64,000 nucleotides of DNA from Trichomonas vaginalis G3 (Eukaryota > Parabasalia > Trichomonadida > Trichomonadidae), in the NCBI RefSeq assembly GCF_026262505.1, contig NC_067208.1, positions 18,237,962 to 18,301,961 of the forward strand, written 5' to 3'. Position numbers and translations under genes: made by a program. Shown piece by piece: positions 10,069-20,010 of the stretch (positions within the stretch are counted from its first letter, which is position 1; each line of letters starts with the position of its first letter). The notes below the pieces were generated by a model. The model did no database searches. It was not told the DNA's origin and saw only the letters and a list, made by a program, of their open reading frames with translations.

Positions 10069-10885
10069 ATGAATTTTACAAAACCACCGTTACCCTTCTT
10101 TGGAAATAAGAGTAGATGTAAAGATATTCTATTGAGAGAACTTAAGAAACTACCGAATGGTCTAACATTTGTAGATTTGTTCGGTGGAAGTTTCTATATA
10201 TCTCATTTGTGCCATACTGTATTTCCTGACTCAAAGATTATATGCAATGACTTCGACAACTATATGAACCGTCTCAAACATATACCAGACACAAACAAAA
10301 TATTGAAAGAGTTAAAAGAAAAGATACCTATAGGTAAGATGGAACGTATACCATTAGATAAGAAAAATACTGTCAGAGAGGTTTTGAAAAAAGCAGAGTA
10401 TATTGACTGGGATAGTATATCTTCTAGACTATTGTATAGTGGTTCTATAAGAGTTCATGACATTGAAACACTTATGTCAAACGTTTTATATCTTAACTAT
10501 ACAAAGGTTTTCAAAGAGAACATAGAAAAATATACTGAGGGTATAGAGTTTGTGAGATGTCATTGGACAGAGTTGTATGAAAATATAAAAACAAGGAAAA
10601 TGTTTTCTTATAGTAGACCACCGTTCTATAACAACATATGATTTTCAATACCAAGTAGACTGGACTTTGAGAGACTCTTTAGAAACTTTAGACGTTTTAC
10701 ATAACCATCCATGCTTTTACTTTACATCCGATAAAAGTGGTTTGGAAACCGTTATGAGATGGTTAGAGGACATACATGACTATGATTTTAGATACGATAA
10801 GATAGAATATGAGAGAGGTCCTATAAACCGGAAAAAGTGTCACAACAAAGAAATTTTATTGGTAAGTAAATGTGGTTTGAAATAG
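10069..10885 (+). pseudogene. Dam-like N6-adenine DNA methyltransferase (element B copy, broken)
   Basis: The first gene of B, 50 bases inside the terminal repeat and preceded by a TTTTTATTATATATA leader. The N-terminal motifs are PFFGNKSR, FVDLFGGSFYI (SAM binding) and CNDFDNYM, as in D12-class Dam enzymes, which methylate adenine N6. The C-terminal domain is recognisable at 10667-10885 (SLETLDVLHNHPCFYF). It looks broken (about two breaks). It could modify element DNA or, as proposed for Maverick methyltransferases in T. vaginalis, host DNA. Confidence 0.75.
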
Positions 10886-11001
10886 GACTACTTGTTTTAG
10901 GTTTTTTCCATTGTGTCATTTACTTATTTGACGTGGCAGAAAGATATAGAGAATATGAAGATGAACCAATGTCTGCAAATGTTCAGCATATGTACTCGTA
11001 A
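10870..11001 (+). CDS. 43-residue single-span membrane ORF
   Basis: MWFEIGLLVLGF followed by a hydrophobic run to about residue 20, then a charged tail (DVAERYREYEDE). It overlaps the end of the methyltransferase region by 16 bases. The ORF is kept in element A at 728-859, which supports it being real. One membrane span is predicted from composition. Function unknown. Confidence 0.45.
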   Translation: MWFEIGLLVLGFFHCVIYLFDVAERYREYEDEPMSANVQHMYS

Positions 11002-11024
11002 GAGATATTTTTATCTAATATTAA

Positions 11025-11387
11025 ATGGACGCACAGAACTTAGCGAATGCACAGAAACCTGGACAACCAAACCCAGAGAATATTCCAAATGAAGTTAGAA
11101 TACAAACTGCAATGGCAAACTATGGTCAAGTGCCAACAGATGTACAAATGCAAACTGCCATGTCAAATGACGCTGCGTTAGGCTTACCACCATGGTATGC
11201 AAATATGAGATGGAAAGAGTTTTATACAAACCCTGAAGTGGGATATAAACAACTCTATGCAGATGACGCGAACACAGGAGTTGACCCAGAGTATGTTTTC
11301 TACCAGAGGAGAAATAGAATGTATGAGCTCCAGTTAAAAAATGCTATGGAACTCAGAAGGAAACGTAAGAGACTAGGCGGACATTAG
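11025..11387 (+). CDS. 120-residue Polinton protein of unknown function
   Basis: Preceded by ATTTTTATCT (11007-11016), the shared element start-site motif. Two imperfect repeats (RIQTAMANYGQVP and QMQTAMSND), then an aromatic-rich middle (GLPPWYANMRWKEFY) and a basic C-terminus. Followed 18 bases later by the amphipathic protein gene on the same strand. It is nearly identical in A. I do not recognise the family; a virion or core-protein role is inference from position. Confidence 0.65.
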   Translation: MDAQNLANAQKPGQPNPENIPNEVRIQTAMANYGQVPTDVQMQTAMSNDAALGLPPWYANMRWKEFYTNPEVGYKQLYADDANTGVDPEYVFYQRRNRMYELQLKNAMELRRKRKRLGGH

Positions 11388-11405
11388 ATTTTTACATATA
11401 GTAAA

Positions 11406-11648
11406 ATGGGTTTCTTTGGAAGAATAGGAAACTTCTTTCGAAATGTTGGAAGAGGTATATGGAATGGAATAAAATCTGTCGGAAGAGGAATTTGGAACGG
11501 AGTCAAAAATATTGGTAAAAGAGTAGGTCAGTTTGTTGGTATTATACCTAAAGACCCTGAACCAGAAGAACAAGCTCCTGTTATACAACAGCCTGAACCT
11601 GCACCACAGTCTAGTTGGCAACCAAATCCAACACCTCAACCGTATTAA
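11406..11648 (+). CDS. Small Gly-rich amphipathic protein
   Basis: 80 residues. Residues 1-50 are a basic amphipathic stretch with tandem RGIWNGIKS / RGIWNGVKN units; residues 50-80 are acidic, then Pro/Gln-rich. Composition and place fit the small membrane-interacting or DNA-associated proteins found next to capsid genes in Polintons and adenoviruses. It ends two bases before the convergent gene at 11651. The role is inferred from composition only. Confidence 0.65.
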   Translation: MGFFGRIGNFFRNVGRGIWNGIKSVGRGIWNGVKNIGKRVGQFVGIIPKDPEPEEQAPVIQQPEPAPQSSWQPNPTPQPY

Positions 11649-11650
11649 AA

Positions 11651-12499
11651 TTATATTTTTACCGTTCGATAGTAGTTGTATATGAGACTAAGTTCTAAGT
11701 AAAACGCATGGTATAATGGAACTATTCTCTTTCTTCCATCTGTTGTAAACCATACTTGAAAGTCTGAAATACTTCCACTCGGTGGTTCATATAGCTTTGT
11801 AGGTTTTTCGTAAAAGTCATTTGCCAAGCATAAAAAAGAGTTTTGGGCGCCAGAAAATGAAGCATGAACTATAATAGCATCTGAGTCGAAAACATTTTCA
11901 TATGTTCCATTAGGGTTTTCGACTTCATAAAAGTCCGGGTGTACTGGATATTCTGCAGGCTGATTTAACATCCTCAAAAATCTATACCATGCCAAGTTGT
12001 TATATTTTGTAGAAATATAAACGTCTTCTCCAAGGTCTTCTATTCTATTGATTTTAACAGTTGCATTTTTCCTGTCATATATAATATCGAGATGGTACTC
12101 TCCTTCGTCAATGTTGTACTGTTTTGCATATTCGAGATAGATATCGTTTATTTTTTCTTGAAAAGCTTGAAGAGTTGTTTCTAAATTTACAAGCAAATTC
12201 ACTTGTAAAAGTTTTCCCTGTTCAAATTTCTCATACGTACGTTTTTCTTTGTTATAGTATCGAACTTCAAAACCGACCGTAAATGGGAAACCATGTATGG
12301 CTTCTGAAATGAATTTCATTCTACGAAAGCCAATAGCTTTTGTGACGGATGGGTCTCTTAACCATCTTAGTGGGTAGTCAAAACGATAGCCTTCATGCTT
12401 TACGGTCTCTGTCTCAAACTTTTGACCGACATTCGTAAAAAGTTCATCTAATGGTTTAGTTGTAGCAACTCTTGAATTTTCTTTTTCTATTGGAAGCAT
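11651..12499 (-). CDS. Putative Polinton structural protein, 282 residues
   Basis: A mostly beta-rich protein starting MLPIEKENS. Its layout resembles the proteins at 41412-42293 and 56800-57657 in E: an early YPxRW or FPxDW motif (DYPLRWLRD here), a middle with long strands, and a C-terminus rich in Tyr, Leu and Ile (LSLIYNYYR). Three loosely similar copies beside capsid-type genes suggest a structural component of the particle, possibly vertex or fibre related. That role is inference. It shares an 18-base divergent spacer, with the TTTTTAT(C/T) motif on both strands, with the fibre gene. Confidence 0.55.
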   Translation of the reverse strand: MLPIEKENSRVATTKPLDELFTNVGQKFETETVKHEGYRFDYPLRWLRDPSVTKAIGFRRMKFISEAIHGFPFTVGFEVRYYNKEKRTYEKFEQGKLLQVNLLVNLETTLQAFQEKINDIYLEYAKQYNIDEGEYHLDIIYDRKNATVKINRIEDLGEDVYISTKYNNLAWYRFLRMLNQPAEYPVHPDFYEVENPNGTYENVFDSDAIIVHASFSGAQNSFLCLANDFYEKPTKLYEPPSGSISDFQVWFTTDGRKRIVPLYHAFYLELSLIYNYYRTVKI

Positions 12500-12517
12500 T
12501 TTTTATCTAGAATAAAA

Positions 12518-14035
12518 ATGTCGAAAGAAACAGCGTCTATGAGAGAAATACAACACAACCGACAACTCATTATACAAGCTCTAAATAAGAACACAACGAA
12601 CTTTTCAAACTATTCTAAGATATCTGAGTCATTGAAAGAAGGAAACTTAAAACTGACATTAAACCCTTTAACAGACGAGTTTCTGTTTCAAGACAATAGG
12701 AACCATACTGTTTGTATAAATCCAACAAAAGGAACTTTAAACGAGAAACCTATAGATGAACTTCTTTTGAAAGCAGATGTTGACAACAAAGCTGACAAAG
12801 AGTATGTAGACGATGCAATAGCAAAAGAAGAAGAAAGAGCTAACAAAGCTTATGCAACAAAAGAACATACTCATCCTGAACTAGCAGACAAAACATATGT
12901 TGACAATAAAATGTCAAGTGAAGTGACAAGAGCTGAAAACGAATATTCTAAAAAGACTCATACACATTCTATATCTGAAATAACAAACTTACAAGAAACC
13001 TTAAACAGGAAAAGTGACGTTGGACATACACATACCATTGCAAATATTACAAACTTACAAGAAAAGTTAGATGGCAAAGCTGACAAAGAGTATGTCATTG
13101 AAAAAGTTCAAGAAGAACATGACAGAGCAGATGCAACATATGCAACAAAAGAGGATGTTGAAAATAAAGCTGACAAAGAAACTGTAGATATGTTGGCACA
13201 AACGGTTTCAAGTCATACCAGAGGTTTAATGGAAGATGGACAACAGTTGAAAGAGCTTGAAAAAGGTGTTACAGAGTTAAGGAATACAAAAGCAGACTCG
13301 ACATGGGTAGCTGGATATGTAGATACAACAAAAGAATATATTTTCGCATGGACAGAAGGAACATACCCACAAAAACATCATACACATAGCATCTCTGACG
13401 TAAATGAACTACCAACAATGTTAGATGGCAAAGCGGATAAAACATATGTTAACGATGAGTTAGAGAAGAAAGCGGATAAGACTCATACACATACAAGTTT
13501 TACAAGTTTTACAGCAGATGATATTACACTAAACACAACCTTGCCAAGTAAAGCTCCAACAATACCACCGGCAACAAGTCTTGTAGATACTTTGATATCT
13601 AATGACAATAGTATTATACATCTAAGACAGGAACTCAAGGTGCTTAAACAAATTTTGCCGAATCTTATTTACCCGGTTGGCTCTATTTACACGTCAATGA
13701 ACTCTACCAGACCAGAAGTAGTACTTGGTTTTGGAACTTGGACTCAAATAGTCGACAGGTTTTTGTATTGTGCAAACTCTTCAAAGGAAACAGGTGGAAG
13801 TAAAACGATTTCAGGTGAAAACTTACCTGCACACAGTCACTACATAGATTTAACTACAGCTGAAGCAGGTTGGCATAAGCATAGATTTTGGGATTGGTCA
13901 GCAATGAAAAAAGGTAAAGGATATGATGTTAAAGACGACGTTCAGTTTGCTATAAATTGTTTCTGGGGTAGCACACAGGGAGAAGGAAACCATACACATC
14001 GCGTTTCAGGTATACGCAAACAACGGACAAAGTAA
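12518..14035 (+). CDS. Phage-type tail fibre-like protein
   Basis: 505 residues as read. After a short head come many short heptad-like units built on the words KADKEYVD, HTHSISEI and NLQEKLDGKAD, typical of trimeric phage fibre shafts. The C-terminal part has the phage tail-collar style signature (YPVGSIYTSMNST, LGFGTWTQIVDRFLY, TGGSKTISGENLPAHSH and further His-rich words). In phages such modules bind receptors; here a fibre on the Polinton particle is a reasonable inference. The collar segment is closely shared with 47160-48227 in E while the shafts differ. Looks broken (one break). The start ATG has TTTTTATCT 9 bases upstream. Confidence 0.75.
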   Translation: MSKETASMREIQHNRQLIIQALNKNTTNFSNYSKISESLKEGNLKLTLNPLTDEFLFQDNRNHTVCINPTKGTLNEKPIDELLLKADVDNKADKEYVDDAIAKEEERANKAYATKEHTHPELADKTYVDNKMSSEVTRAENEYSKKTHTHSISEITNLQETLNRKSDVGHTHTIANITNLQEKLDGKADKEYVIEKVQEEHDRADATYATKEDVENKADKETVDMLAQTVSSHTRGLMEDGQQLKELEKGVTELRNTKADSTWVAGYVDTTKEYIFAWTEGTYPQKHHTHSISDVNELPTMLDGKADKTYVNDELEKKADKTHTHTSFTSFTADDITLNTTLPSKAPTIPPATSLVDTLISNDNSIIHLRQELKVLKQILPNLIYPVGSIYTSMNSTRPEVVLGFGTWTQIVDRFLYCANSSKETGGSKTISGENLPAHSHYIDLTTAEAGWHKHRFWDWSAMKKGKGYDVKDDVQFAINCFWGSTQGEGNHTHRVSGIRKQRTK

Positions 14036-14083
14036 AGACTACATGCCACCTTACATGACAGTTTACGCATGGTATAGAAATGC

Positions 14084-15043
14084 TTAGTCGTCATTTTCAA
14101 CTTCTTTAGCATATTCGTCAGGAGTTGTCTTATATTTGTTAGGAACTGTCTTTGAAAGTATACCACCTTGAACCTTAACAAGTTTGAAACGAGGTCTGAC
14201 AATAGTAGTTTTATCTTCTGCTTGCAGTCTGTACATTTTGCCATGTTTGCCTAAAACTTCATAATATTCTCTTGTATACTTTCTTCTATTTTTACGAACA
14301 CGAATGTGAGTACCTGTCGGGTACTTGTTGTTGTCATAGTCAATAGTATTTTCATATGGGTCGCGTTTAGGTATTTCTATTTTTACTTTGTCACCTTTCT
14401 TAAGTTTGAAGCCTGGCATTCTTTCTTGTTTGTCTCTTTTGACTAAACTATTAAATATATAGTCTTTCTCTAAGTCAGGGTTGTTTTTCATTTCTTCGGG
14501 GGAGTGGTTTCCCAAACCTTTTTGTTTACGGGTATTGTAAATATTTAAAACTTGTCTCATCTTTGCCATGGAGAAGTGTCTATACTTGTCGTCATATGAC
14601 ATTTCATTTGCTTCACCACCTTGTGGTTGGTTTAAGTCTCTTAAGATTTTTATACAACTGTCAATGACACCAAGAGCAGAATGGTTTTGGTCGACAATGA
14701 AATATTGGTTTACATTTTTTGAACGCAGATAGTTTTTAATATCGTCTGATTTGAAAGAACTTTCACAGTCAGATGTCAGTTTTGTTGGATGGTATTTGTC
14801 AACGAATATTGTCAAAGCAGTTTTCACATCTAAAATATTTTTGGACCATAATGGTATGGCTTCACAGTATCTTGTGTTTTGACCAACAAATATTAGCCAG
14901 TATGGTGGTCCATCTGTTCTATACCTCGGAATGTTTTCCAAGATATCCATAAACCAAGCATTTGGTGTTGAACTAAAGATTTTTACCATGAGTGCTTTCT
15001 TTGTTGCCTTAGAAACATACGGGTCCTTGTTTGAATTTGTCAT
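14084..15043 (-). CDS. Polinton retroviral-type integrase
   Basis: 319 residues. An rve core (around AWFMDILENIP, YHPTKLTSDCESSF and HSALGVIDSCIK) is followed by a C-terminal basic region with an SH3/chromo-like beta segment (KKGDKVKIEIP, THIRVRKNRRKYTREYYEVLG). It inserts element DNA into the host and makes the 6-bp duplications. The E homologue is 48268-49353. It converges on the fibre gene and is divergent from 15060, with a 16-base spacer. Confidence 0.85.
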   Translation of the reverse strand: MTNSNKDPYVSKATKKALMVKIFSSTPNAWFMDILENIPRYRTDGPPYWLIFVGQNTRYCEAIPLWSKNILDVKTALTIFVDKYHPTKLTSDCESSFKSDDIKNYLRSKNVNQYFIVDQNHSALGVIDSCIKILRDLNQPQGGEANEMSYDDKYRHFSMAKMRQVLNIYNTRKQKGLGNHSPEEMKNNPDLEKDYIFNSLVKRDKQERMPGFKLKKGDKVKIEIPKRDPYENTIDYDNNKYPTGTHIRVRKNRRKYTREYYEVLGKHGKMYRLQAEDKTTIVRPRFKLVKVQGGILSKTVPNKYKTTPDEYAKEVENDD

Positions 15044-15059
15044 TTTTAACCCATAAGAA

Positions 15060-15461
15060 ATGGGTTTATTTGGCGCATTAGCAGGAGTCGCATCTAGATT
15101 TTTACCCGCAGTGGGAACACTAGCCAGAGGTGCATTTGGAATTGGAAGGAAGATTTTGAGTACATTAGGTATACTGAAAGAGAAAGCACAACCTATTATA
15201 CAAACTGTACAGAAAGGTTGGGAGGTAGCACGAGATGCAGCAAATCTTATTCCAAATCCTGAAACAAGAGGAAAAGTTCAAGGATGGATGGACAATGTAG
15301 GAAGACAAGCAGGAAACTACTATAACAAAGCAAATGACTACTATAACCAAGCAGGCCACTACATGGACCAAGGTGAAAGATTCTTTAACAGAGGATATAA
15401 CCATGCACAACAGTGGGTAAACAATAACCAACCTCAACCGCCTCAAACGTGGGGAATGTAA
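15060..15461 (+). CDS. Ala/Gly-rich small structural-type protein
   Basis: 133 residues: MGLFGALAGVASRFLPAVG and further small or hydrophobic residues to about 40, an amphipathic middle, then Asn/Gln/Tyr-rich repeats (NYYNKANDYYNQAGHY) and a Pro-rich end. The N-terminus resembles the E protein at 40659-41186 and the 80-residue protein at 11406 in composition. Such peptides in adenoviruses and Polintons are internal virion components. Assignment is by composition and position only. Confidence 0.6.
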   Translation: MGLFGALAGVASRFLPAVGTLARGAFGIGRKILSTLGILKEKAQPIIQTVQKGWEVARDAANLIPNPETRGKVQGWMDNVGRQAGNYYNKANDYYNQAGHYMDQGERFFNRGYNHAQQWVNNNQPQPPQTWGM

Positions 15462-15480
15462 AATTTTTTACTGAGATGAA

Positions 15481-15636
15481 ATGAACAATACAGCATTGAG
15501 ACAAATGGGCTCAAGATGGCTTTGTCGGCTTCCAGCAGTTACACAACCACGTGTTTGTCAAGTTCTTCCTATACCTCAGGAAGTTTTAGACCGACTTAAA
15601 AAACCTCAACAACCAGTTGAAAACAAACCAAACTAA
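15481..15636 (+). CDS. 51-residue ORF with duplicated leader
   Basis: MNNTALRQMGSRWLCRLP, then Pro-rich to a TAA at 15634. Its leader, AAATTTTTTACTGAGATGAA directly before the ATG, is repeated base for base before the next gene at 15656, which supports both as expressed genes. Function unknown. Confidence 0.5.
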   Translation: MNNTALRQMGSRWLCRLPAVTQPRVCQVLPIPQEVLDRLKKPQQPVENKPN

Positions 15637-15655
15637 AATTTTTTACTGAGATGAA

Positions 15656-16240
15656 ATGACCGAAGAAGTTGAAACGGTAGATTTGACACCACAAACAAAA
15701 AGTTCAGAACCATTGTCAAAACCTGTCAAAGAACTTACAGATGAAGAGAAAAATTCAATAATAGAAAGTGCCAGGTCTGGAAATACAAACTCTAACTACA
15801 AAGTCACTTTTCATAAAAATGGAACGGCTAGTATCTCAAAAAAGAAACAGACTCTCACAAATAAAATATTGAAGTCTGAAGGAGTTTATGAGACAACAGA
15901 TGGAAAAGTTTACTTCACTGACCAACAGTTCATTATAGAACATCTCATTGACTTAGAGTCGAAATATTCTAAACTTTACAACAAACACAAAAAGTTGAAA
16001 GGAAAACAGAAACAAATGGCATATGATATTTATGAAGATGTTGACGACACAACTGAACCAGCAAGTGAGGTAAAGTCAGATGAACCGAAAAGTGACGAAA
16101 AACCAATAGAAGAAGGGAAGCCAAAAACTGAAGATAAACCAAAACCAAAGTTTAGTCTGGAGACTAAACCAAGTCAACCTTCATTAGCTGGTATGGGTTG
16201 GCGTCAAAGACTTATGGCAGCAAGTGCTTATGTAAAGTAA
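15656..16240 (+). CDS. Charged Polinton protein with KDG-type beta domain
   Basis: 194 residues. Residues about 28-75 carry a small motif (SNYKVTFHKNGTASISKKKQTL) seen also in E at 57988 (FYYVSQSKDGKIYVRKRKVPL is the same pattern) and 60557. A helical Lys-rich section and a long acidic Lys/Glu/Pro linker follow, ending LAGMGWRQRLMAASAYVK. It lies 30 bases before the polymerase. I do not recognise a named family. A nucleic-acid-binding or terminal-protein-like accessory role is a guess. Confidence 0.5.
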   Translation: MTEEVETVDLTPQTKSSEPLSKPVKELTDEEKNSIIESARSGNTNSNYKVTFHKNGTASISKKKQTLTNKILKSEGVYETTDGKVYFTDQQFIIEHLIDLESKYSKLYNKHKKLKGKQKQMAYDIYEDVDDTTEPASEVKSDEPKSDEKPIEEGKPKTEDKPKPKFSLETKPSQPSLAGMGWRQRLMAASAYVK

Positions 16241-16270
16241 AGAAAAAAACATTTTTTTATTTTTATAAAA

Positions 16271-18422
16271 ATGCCCCCATATAGAATGGATAGAAAATCT
16301 GCTAGAGTAAAAGCAGAGTTAGAAAGATATGGTTGGAGAGTTTCAAAGAAGTTTAAATATAGGAAGGGAAGACCCATAAAAGTCTATGACAAACTATCTG
16401 ATCTTCGCTACGAAATGGACTTAGAAACAGCACGCGCAAATTATCCAAACAGATTAGAGAGGTTAGAAGAAGAACGTCTTATGGACATGCCTTTCAATGT
16501 TACTGAGCCTCAAATTGAAGGACACGACGGCTTTGCCAGATTCTACTGGAAACATGACGAACAATTGCATCCTTTGAGGAGGAAAAAAGGAAAGGGTGAA
16601 GACACACATGCTCCCATGGAAAGAACAAGATATGCATATGAGAAGTATCGTGAAGTTAGAAGTAAAATTGCATCTGGTCGAACCTTTACAGTAAACTTTG
16701 ACGAAGGAAAGAACAAAGAAGGCTTCATGGGTGTACTTGCTGCAATTCAAGACGGAAATAAGAAAGGACACAATCTCAGACTAACCGTAACAGATTTAGA
16801 TGGTCATATTTACTATGCGCATGGCAATGTCACAACAGCTGCACAACTTCTTGACGCTTTCAAGACTACAAAGAGAGAACAAATGTTTGACTCCGACTCA
16901 GATATTTTGAATGCAATTGAAGGAATTGCAAGCGTGAAGTTCGAATGGTACCAACCCAACCCTCAAGCAGTCAGACAACATGCTGGATACTTCCCGTTCA
17001 GAAATAAGTCTGACATTAACCTGACAAGGTATGGAATTTACAATTCAATTGAAAAAATTGTCAATGAACCTTGTATTCTTACATGTCTCAGGAACTCTGG
17101 TCTTGTTACAGATGAGAAAATGAAGTATCTTGAGTCATGTGTGAAAACAAGGTACATTCTCAGAAGTCAATTGGCTAAAGTTGCACCGTTGGCAAATGTC
17201 AATATCCGAGTCAACATTCCGACTGAGAAAGGTTCTTCACATGACGACTATGTTGTTGACAAAGACTTACCATGGTTGAAGATTGTAATTGTCCACAACC
17301 ACTTCATGTTGAACGAAAGTCTTACAAACCCATTGTTCGGAAAAGGTAAGTGCAACATTGTCAGAGCTGTTAACATTCTTTTCGAGAAAGGCTTGTTGGA
17401 ACCAATTCCAGATGACAAGCTGACAGAAACTTTTGTACCAAAAGACGAAACAAACTTTTCATTGTTGGTAAGACCAAAAGTTGTTCCAGACAAAGTTATA
17501 GCACAAAAGAAGTACACAGTTCCAAAAGGAGTTGGATTGTTCGGATACCAACCTGAACCAGAAGAACTTCCAATGAGGTTGCAAGAACTTCAAGATGCTA
17601 TAAACAAACTTCCATTGAGGCATCCAATCGACGTCAAATTGTATTGGAGAGCTTCTGAGTTAGGTCAGAAGGTTTTATATGAAACAGGTTGTTTTGACGA
17701 TGTTTATGAGATAACAGGCGAGGTTTCTCAGAAGATAAGAGACTCACTTGAATTTCCACGAACTGGGCCGATTCATTGCGATAAGTTTGACTCATATGAA
17801 AAAATATACTATGTCGACCTTAACGCTGCGTACATGAGGTTCGTCCAATATATTCCAACTGGAATTCCAAACGAAGATGGTGAGTTCCCGGGAAGGAACT
17901 ATACAGTTGGAAAAGTCATACAACAAATGTATGATATTAGGAAAGCTTCAAACCCCAAACTTGCAATGACACTCAAATTGCTTATGAATTCGACATGGGG
18001 GTATTCCATTAAAAAACCTCAAAAGATGAAGAGTAAACACTATGAGAAGGTCGACAACTTTGTTGAAAGGTTTTCTCCTTTTGTTTTGAAATACGATTTC
18101 ACAAGGTCAAAATGGCTTAGTAACCACAGTAAAACCTATTGTCGAACATTGGTCCTATCCTCAGTTCGCAAAGGCAGTCCTTGACAACTACAACAAATTT
18201 TTCTCCGAGGTCAAATCCAAAGTGAAGGTATACTATGAGAACATCGACGCGCTCATGACGAACGAGGAAGGCTATAACAAACTCATTGAAATGGGAATGG
18301 TCGGTGAAAAGATGGGTCAATTCAAATTGGACAAAATTTTCACCGAAGTTCATGTCCTCTCCAAGCGTAAGTACTGGGGCATACTTGAAGACGGCACAGA
18401 AATAAAACATTGCATGAAATAA
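16271..18422 (+). pseudogene. Protein-primed type B DNA polymerase, compact form (broken)
   Basis: Recognised by polymerase motif A (IYYVDLNAAYMRF) and motif B (KLLMNSTWGYS), with a short motif-A-to-B interval. The N-terminal third is basic and unfamiliar. A middle segment (NEPCILTCLRNSG to VHNHFMLNE) matches the NCFVYAC to EDHYMLNE region of the E polymerase. I do not see the exonuclease motifs that E has. It is much shorter than the usual 1,000+ residues. It would replicate element DNA by protein priming. It looks broken (one break), and function is doubtful. Confidence 0.75.
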
Positions 18423-18445
18423 AAAATTTTTATTCGAATTTGAAT

Positions 18446-18676
18446 TTAAATGTGGGGAATTCTTGGGAACGTGAAAGGCTTATTTACTTGAGGAACAGGT
18501 AAAGGTGGTGGCAACCAGTCCATTTTATATTCCTTCCTAGCTAATTTCCGTTTAATTTCATGGTCGCCCTCGGAGTCTTTGAATCGGACAGGTCGAGTTA
18601 CACCATTCTTGGTCTCAAACTCATATATAACCTGTTTGTTTGTATTTTCGTCGACTATGGCACGAGACACAAACAT
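18446..18676 (-). CDS. Small ORF of unknown function
   Basis: About 76 residues from the first ATG (MFVSRAIVDENTNK), ending in a Pro-rich tail (PPPLPVPQVNKPFTFPRIPHI is split by charged residues earlier). It sits tail to tail with the polymerase end. No family recognised, and coding is only moderately likely. Confidence 0.35.
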   Translation of the reverse strand: MFVSRAIVDENTNKQVIYEFETKNGVTRPVRFKDSEGDHEIKRKLARKEYKMDWLPPPLPVPQVNKPFTFPRIPHI

Positions 18677-18706
18677 TGACCAAACGGACAAAAAGTGTCA
18701 TTTCAG

Positions 18707-18970
18707 ATGGTCAAGCAGCCAATCGCATTCGAGCACTTCGAAGAAGCCTTACGTTCCAAGGGAGAGGGTGTCTGGTGCAAGGCAGAGGTCATGAGACTCT
18801 ACGAGCAGTACATCCTCAATGCCTGGGAGGACAAATCGTCCTTGGATTGGCAATTCTCTCAACTCCTCTGGGACGACCTCCTACGCAACTGGGATGACGA
18901 AAGAGTCCAATTCAGAGGTCAGGAACTACTTATCCAAATTACCATTAATTTAAGCTACTTATGCAACTAA
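18707..18970 (+). CDS. Small acidic/aromatic ORF of unknown function
   Basis: 87 residues from the first ATG (MVKQPIAFEHFEEALRSKG), rich in Trp, Asp and Glu (NAWEDKSSLDWQFSQLLWDDLL). The local GC content is higher than in neighbouring element genes. No family recognised. Confidence 0.35.
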   Translation: MVKQPIAFEHFEEALRSKGEGVWCKAEVMRLYEQYILNAWEDKSSLDWQFSQLLWDDLLRNWDDERVQFRGQELLIQITINLSYLCN

Positions 18971-19019
18971 AAACTTAAATTTACTCGGGGTTTCCCCCTA
19001 AAATAAAATTTTTTTACTC

Positions 19020-19715
19020 TTAGAACCACTCGAGGTTCTCCTTACGGTTGTTGAGCTTGTCACCGTCAATGTGTCTGACCTTCGTCTTCTTGTTTGGATT
19101 TGGAACCCATTGCATACCGACAAGCCTTCCCATGGAAATTGTACCGTAATTCCGAAGGGTAAGGCTCAAGTGTCCCAAGTTGTTGAGGACTGGGGTAAGA
19201 ACCTTGCCGGTCTCCTTGTTGCGGATTTTGTATGGGTAGGGTTGGGAAATTTCGTAACCGTCATCGGCAACAAGGGTTGCCCAAACTTCCTTTTCTTCGT
19301 GTTTCTCTTCTTCTTCCTCTTCTTCTTCGTGTTTCTCTTCTTCCTCGAAAATTCCTTCTTCAATTTGGTACTCACGAAGTACGGTGTTGCATGTTCTGTC
19401 CTTTCCGAGTACCTTCCAGATGGCGTCTATCTCTTCGAAGAAACGGTAGATGAGTCTGGCAAGGTCTCGGTTCTCTCTCTCGTAATTGCGCAAGGTTTCC
19501 GCGAAATCGTTCAGGCATTTCTCATTGGAAGCTTGGTTCATGAGGAACTCACCTTTGAGATTGGTCATCTCTGTCATAAGACTACTTTGGATAGTCTTAA
19601 TGGTGTTTGTCAGATGAGCATTCAATTGGACAATTTGAAGTTGAACTGGGCGCTTGTCTGACAACCTTGAAAGGACATCTGCCATTGAGTTTGGCTTCGG
19701 TGCTTGTTCGGACAT
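19020..19715 (-). CDS. Coiled-coil protein with C-terminal HNH endonuclease-like domain
   Basis: 231 residues. Residues 1-110 are helical and coiled-coil-like. A Glu/Lys run follows (about 120-145). The C-terminal 85 residues read like NUMOD4/HNH_3 homing endonucleases: GHLSLTLRNYGT, then MGRLVGMQWVPNPNKKTKVRHIDGDKLNN ending in KENLEW. HNH enzymes cut DNA and often ride on mobile elements. It is higher in GC than the core genes, with codons such as GTC, CTC and TTC, suggesting later acquisition. The coil plus HNH fusion is unusual. Confidence 0.65.
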   Translation of the reverse strand: MSEQAPKPNSMADVLSRLSDKRPVQLQIVQLNAHLTNTIKTIQSSLMTEMTNLKGEFLMNQASNEKCLNDFAETLRNYERENRDLARLIYRFFEEIDAIWKVLGKDRTCNTVLREYQIEEGIFEEEEKHEEEEEEEEKHEEKEVWATLVADDGYEISQPYPYKIRNKETGKVLTPVLNNLGHLSLTLRNYGTISMGRLVGMQWVPNPNKKTKVRHIDGDKLNNRKENLEWF

Positions 19716-19747
19716 CGAAAAAATGAAGTGGTTTGAGAATGACGGTT

Positions 19748-20010
19748 TTACTTCAAAAAGCTTGTTATGACGGTTAAGTCATACAACAAGTTTAAAATAA
19801 TATCTTGTTCTTCTTCTGAACGTTTGTTGTCTCTTCCGATAAAAGTTTCGAACATGAGAACCAAAAAACGTTTTTTGAGATTGCGGAAGAGTTCAGGCAA
19901 ACGTTCATATTCTGGATATGTTGGGAGCAGTTCGAAACATCTGAGCTGACTTTCGGACAAAATTGGGACAATGTCAACAAATTCATCTTTGGTCGGACTG
20001 CTTGAAAGGT
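19748..20010 (-). CDS. Small leucine-rich ORF, start unclear
   Basis: An open frame (SQLRCFELLPTYPEYERLP, then helical residues to VITSFLK) without a clear ATG. It follows the HNH-like gene on the same strand. Function unknown; the region may be decaying. Confidence 0.3.
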
